Of a DNA stretch of 8,082 nucleotides, positions 6,513 to 8,082 are shown one piece after another. Each line of letters begins with the position of its first letter. Positions within the stretch are counted from its first letter, which is position 1. Where the stretch lies: NCBI GenBank assembly GCA_017613225.1, contig JAGAEH010000226.1, forward strand, positions 1-8,082, given 5' to 3'. Position numbers and translations under genes: made by a program. The notes beneath the pieces are model-generated. The model was given only the letters and a program-made list of their open reading frames with translations, did not search any database and was not told the origin of the DNA. The stretch is from Lachnospiraceae bacterium (GTDB lineage: Bacteria > Bacillota > Clostridia > Lachnospirales > Lachnospiraceae).

Positions 6513-6563
6513 GGATCCTTCGGGGCGGAGCCCCTCAGGATGACAGGCGATCGTCATCCTGAG
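6513..6563. repeat. Dispersed repeat arms in tail-to-tail order after hprK
   Basis: A right arm (6513-6544, GGATCCTTC to CTCAGGATGAC) differs by only three central bases from the one after ftsH and has the same GGGGC/GCCCC inner hairpin. A left-arm start (GTCATCCTGAG, 6553-6563) follows. The two 11-base ends are perfect inverse copies separated by 8 bases, giving a compact hairpin at 6534-6563, 24 bases after the hprK stop. No T-run follows, so it is more likely an mRNA-processing or stability structure than a terminator. Confidence 0.85.
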
Positions 6564-6573
6564 CGAAGCGGAG

Positions 6574-6602
6574 CGTGTATAAAGAAACGTCCCTTATACA
6601 CG
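6574..6602. repeat. Short A/T-rich hairpin inserted between two repeat copies
   Basis: CGTGTATAA (6574-6582) and TTATACACG (6594-6602) form a perfect 9-bp stem with an 11-base loop. The sequence interrupts a left-arm copy that starts at 6553. A second copy starts at 6610, so this looks like a separate small element or a recombination scar. It is unlike the rest of the repeat family. Confidence 0.7.
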
Positions 6603-6609
6603 GCAAGCT

Positions 6610-6646
6610 GTCATCCAGAGCGGAGCGAAGCGAAGCCGAAGGATCT
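6610..6646. repeat. Dispersed repeat, left-arm unit upstream of murB
   Basis: This copy begins GTCATCCAGAGCGGAGCGAA and ends CCGAAGGATCT, with one change in the conserved start (CCAGAG for CCTGAG). It ends 13 bases before the murB start codon, much as the copy before uvrC ends 12 bases before its start. The murB ribosome binding site lies just outside the repeat. Confidence 0.85.
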
Positions 6647-6649
6647 GTT

Positions 6650-6655
6650 AGAGGA
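6650..6655 (+). promoter_or_regulatory. Ribosome binding site deciding the murB start
   Basis: AGAGGA ends 4 bases before the ATG at 6660. An in-frame ATG at 6540 lies inside the repeat and lacks such a site; starting there would add 40 repeat-encoded residues. Confidence 0.7.
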
Positions 6656-6659
6656 AACA

Positions 6660-7529
6660 ATGCAGATACTGGAACATGAATTCATGAACAGGCATACCAC
6701 CTTCCGCGTGGGCGGCCCGGCCCGGTTCTTCTGTATTCCGGAGACGGAAGAGGAACTGGCGGAGATCGTCGCCAGGTGTACGGCGATGGATCTGCCCTTT
6801 ACCATCGTCGGCCGGGGCAGCAATCTGCTGGTGGCCGACCGGGGCTATCTGGGCGTGGTGATCCATGTGGGTGACGCCCTGGCCAAGGCACAGGTGAAGG
6901 GCACCACCATCACCGCACAGGCGGGGATCTCCCTGGCGGCGTTGGCTTCCTATGCCTGCCGCATGTACCTGACCGGCCTGGAGTTTGCCGCGGGTATCCC
7001 CGGGAGCTTCGGCGGCGCGCTGCTGATGAACGCCGGCGCTTACGGCGGCGAGATGAAGGACGTGGTCCGCAGCCTGCGGCTGATGGATCCCGACGGCACG
7101 ATCCGCGAAGTGGACGCCTCCTGGATGGAGTACGATTACCGCACGAGCCGCGCCCAGAAGGAGGGCAGCATCATCGTGGGAGCCACCCTGGAGCTGAGGC
7201 CCGGAGATCCGAAGGTGATCCAGGCGAAGATGCAGGAACTGGCGGCCAGGCGGCGGGAAAAACAGCCTTTGGAGTACCCCAGTGCCGGCAGCTACTTTAA
7301 GCGGCCAAAGGGCCGTTTCGCCGGCGCGCTGATCGAACAGGCCGGATTGAAGGGCTTTCGCGTGGGCGGCGCCCAGGTGTCGGAAAAGCACGCGGGCTTT
7401 GTGATCAATGCCGGAAACGCCACGGCGGCGGACATCGCAGCCCTGCAGGACGAGGTGGTGCGCCAGGTACGGGAGCGCTTCGGCGTGACGCTGGAGCCGG
7501 AAGTGAAGAGGCTGGGAAATTTCAGATGA
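6660..7529 (+). CDS. murB: UDP-N-acetylenolpyruvoylglucosamine reductase
   Basis: MurB reduces UDP-GlcNAc-enolpyruvate to UDP-MurNAc with NADPH and bound FAD, the second committed step of peptidoglycan precursor synthesis, in the cytosol. The protein is 289 residues. FAD-binding elements are HTTFRVGGPA (12-21), VGRGSNLLV and the GIPGSFGGALLMNAGAYGGE segment. Likely active-site residues are Arg161 (DYRTSR), Ser211 (SAGSYFKRP) and Glu281 (LEPEVKRLG). The compact GSYFKRP form is that of type II MurB. Only 11 residues precede HTTF, fewer than the 25-30 common in the family, and a repeat sits directly upstream. The leading helix may have been lost to repeat insertion or may be naturally short. The stop codon overlaps the whiA start by 4 bp (ATGA), indicating translational coupling. 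Confidence 0.95.
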   Translation: MQILEHEFMNRHTTFRVGGPARFFCIPETEEELAEIVARCTAMDLPFTIVGRGSNLLVADRGYLGVVIHVGDALAKAQVKGTTITAQAGISLAALASYACRMYLTGLEFAAGIPGSFGGALLMNAGAYGGEMKDVVRSLRLMDPDGTIREVDASWMEYDYRTSRAQKEGSIIVGATLELRPGDPKVIQAKMQELAARRREKQPLEYPSAGSYFKRPKGRFAGALIEQAGLKGFRVGGAQVSEKHAGFVINAGNATAADIAALQDEVVRQVRERFGVTLEPEVKRLGNFR

Positions 7530-8082
7530 CGTTTTCCGCACAGGTAAAAGCAGAACTGGCCGAGGCGGAGGAGACGCTGCGCCGCAGGGCAGGCAGAAAA
7601 AAGACCGGCGCCGCCGCGAAAAAGCGGGAGCAGGAGCTGGCCGACCGGGACGCGCTGCGGACGCTGTTTTTGGAAGGCGGCACTGTCAGCGACCCGAAGC
7701 GTTCCTATCATCTGGAACTGAACTGCGGGGAGCGGGAGGCTGCCGAAGAGACGAAGGAGAGGCTGGCCCGCCTTCAGGTGGCGGGGAAGATCCACCGCCG
7801 CCGGCAGGACTGGTGCGTCTACCTGAAAGGGGCGGACGACATCGCCAGGCTTTTGGGGCTGATGGGCGCGTCCAAGGCGATGATGGATCTGGAAAACGCC
7901 AGGATCCTGCACGACATCAGCGGGACCATCAACCGCCAGGTCAACTGCGAGACCGCCAATCAGAACAAGACCATCAAGGCCTCCCTGGAGCAGCTGCAGA
8001 AGATCGAGATCCTGGAGCGCCACGGCGCGCTGAAAAAGCTGCCGCCGGAGCTCTACGAGCTGGCCATGCTGCGGAAGGACAA
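7526..8082 (+). CDS. whiA: WhiA-family regulator, N-terminal domain half missing; 3' end outside window
   Basis: WhiA is a DNA-binding protein with a degenerate LAGLIDADG homing-endonuclease-like domain and a C-terminal helix-turn-helix. It affects sporulation in actinomycetes and cell division and envelope metabolism in Bacillus. The visible 185 residues keep the family start (MTFSAQVKAELA), then a short Arg/Lys-rich stretch (19-35), then jump to the second half of the LAGLIDADG-like domain (LFLEGGTVSDPKRSYHLEL, 47-65; VYLKG, 98-102; LGLMGASKAMMDLENARIL, 110-128) and the linker to the helix-turn-helix (INRQVNCETANQNKTI, 135-150). From memory of the Bacillus protein, the matching second-half motif lies near residue 119, so about 80 residues of the first half are absent. 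The frame is open throughout, with no stop or frameshift. It overlaps murB by 4 bp. WhiA identity is firm; whether it is functional is unknown. Confidence 0.92.
   Translation, partial: MTFSAQVKAELAEAEETLRRRAGRKKTGAAAKKREQELADRDALRTLFLEGGTVSDPKRSYHLELNCGEREAAEETKERLARLQVAGKIHRRRQDWCVYLKGADDIARLLGLMGASKAMMDLENARILHDISGTINRQVNCETANQNKTIKASLEQLQKIEILERHGALKKLPPELYELAMLRKD

Noticed and set aside
6540..6659. Longer murB starting at ATG 6540 with a repeat-encoded leader
   Set aside because: It has no ribosome binding site at that ATG, while AGAGGA is well placed for ATG 6660. Cannot be fully excluded since the frame is open.

Overview
The window is a moderately high-GC (about 60% by eye) bacterial chromosome segment from a Firmicute, most likely class Clostridia. 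The main evidence is the hprK-murB-whiA cluster and a uvrC of Firmicutes type. Six genes can be named to a protein or family level and one is an unrecognised exported protein. The species cannot be told from the sequence.

Layout: (1) 1-1451, 3' part of ftsH, a membrane AAA+ zinc protease, starting at its Walker A motif. (2) 1395-1632, a cluster of repeats that supplies the last codons of ftsH and runs almost to the next start codon. (3) 1645-3531, complete uvrC (nucleotide excision repair). (4) 3524-4528, a PflX-like radical SAM protein overlapping uvrC by 8 bp, with a repeat hairpin translated into its N-terminus and a terminator wrapped around its stop codon. (5) 5427-4567 on the minus strand, a low-GC orphan gene for an exported or anchored protein with a PepSY-like C-terminus. 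(6) 5463-5537, back-to-back promoters for the orphan gene and for hprK. (7) 5581-6510 hprK, a 150-bp repeat-filled gap, 6660-7529 murB, and 7526 to the window end whiA, which overlaps murB by 4 bp.

Functionally this is mostly housekeeping: membrane proteolysis, DNA repair, control of carbon use through HPr phosphorylation, peptidoglycan precursor synthesis, and a WhiA-type regulator linked to division and envelope. In many Clostridia, uvrC is followed by hprK, murB, rapZ, yvcK and whiA. Here a radical SAM gene and the low-GC gene lie between uvrC and hprK, and rapZ and yvcK are absent between murB and whiA.

The most unusual features are: a whiA that lacks about 80 residues, namely the first half of its LAGLIDADG-like domain; a dispersed inverted-repeat family (arm core GTCATCCTGAGCGAAG...GAAGGATC) at four gene borders, written into the reading frames of ftsH and the radical SAM gene; and a 24-bp tandem array derived from one end of that repeat. 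I saw no CRISPR array, tRNA, rRNA, insertion sequence or phage gene.
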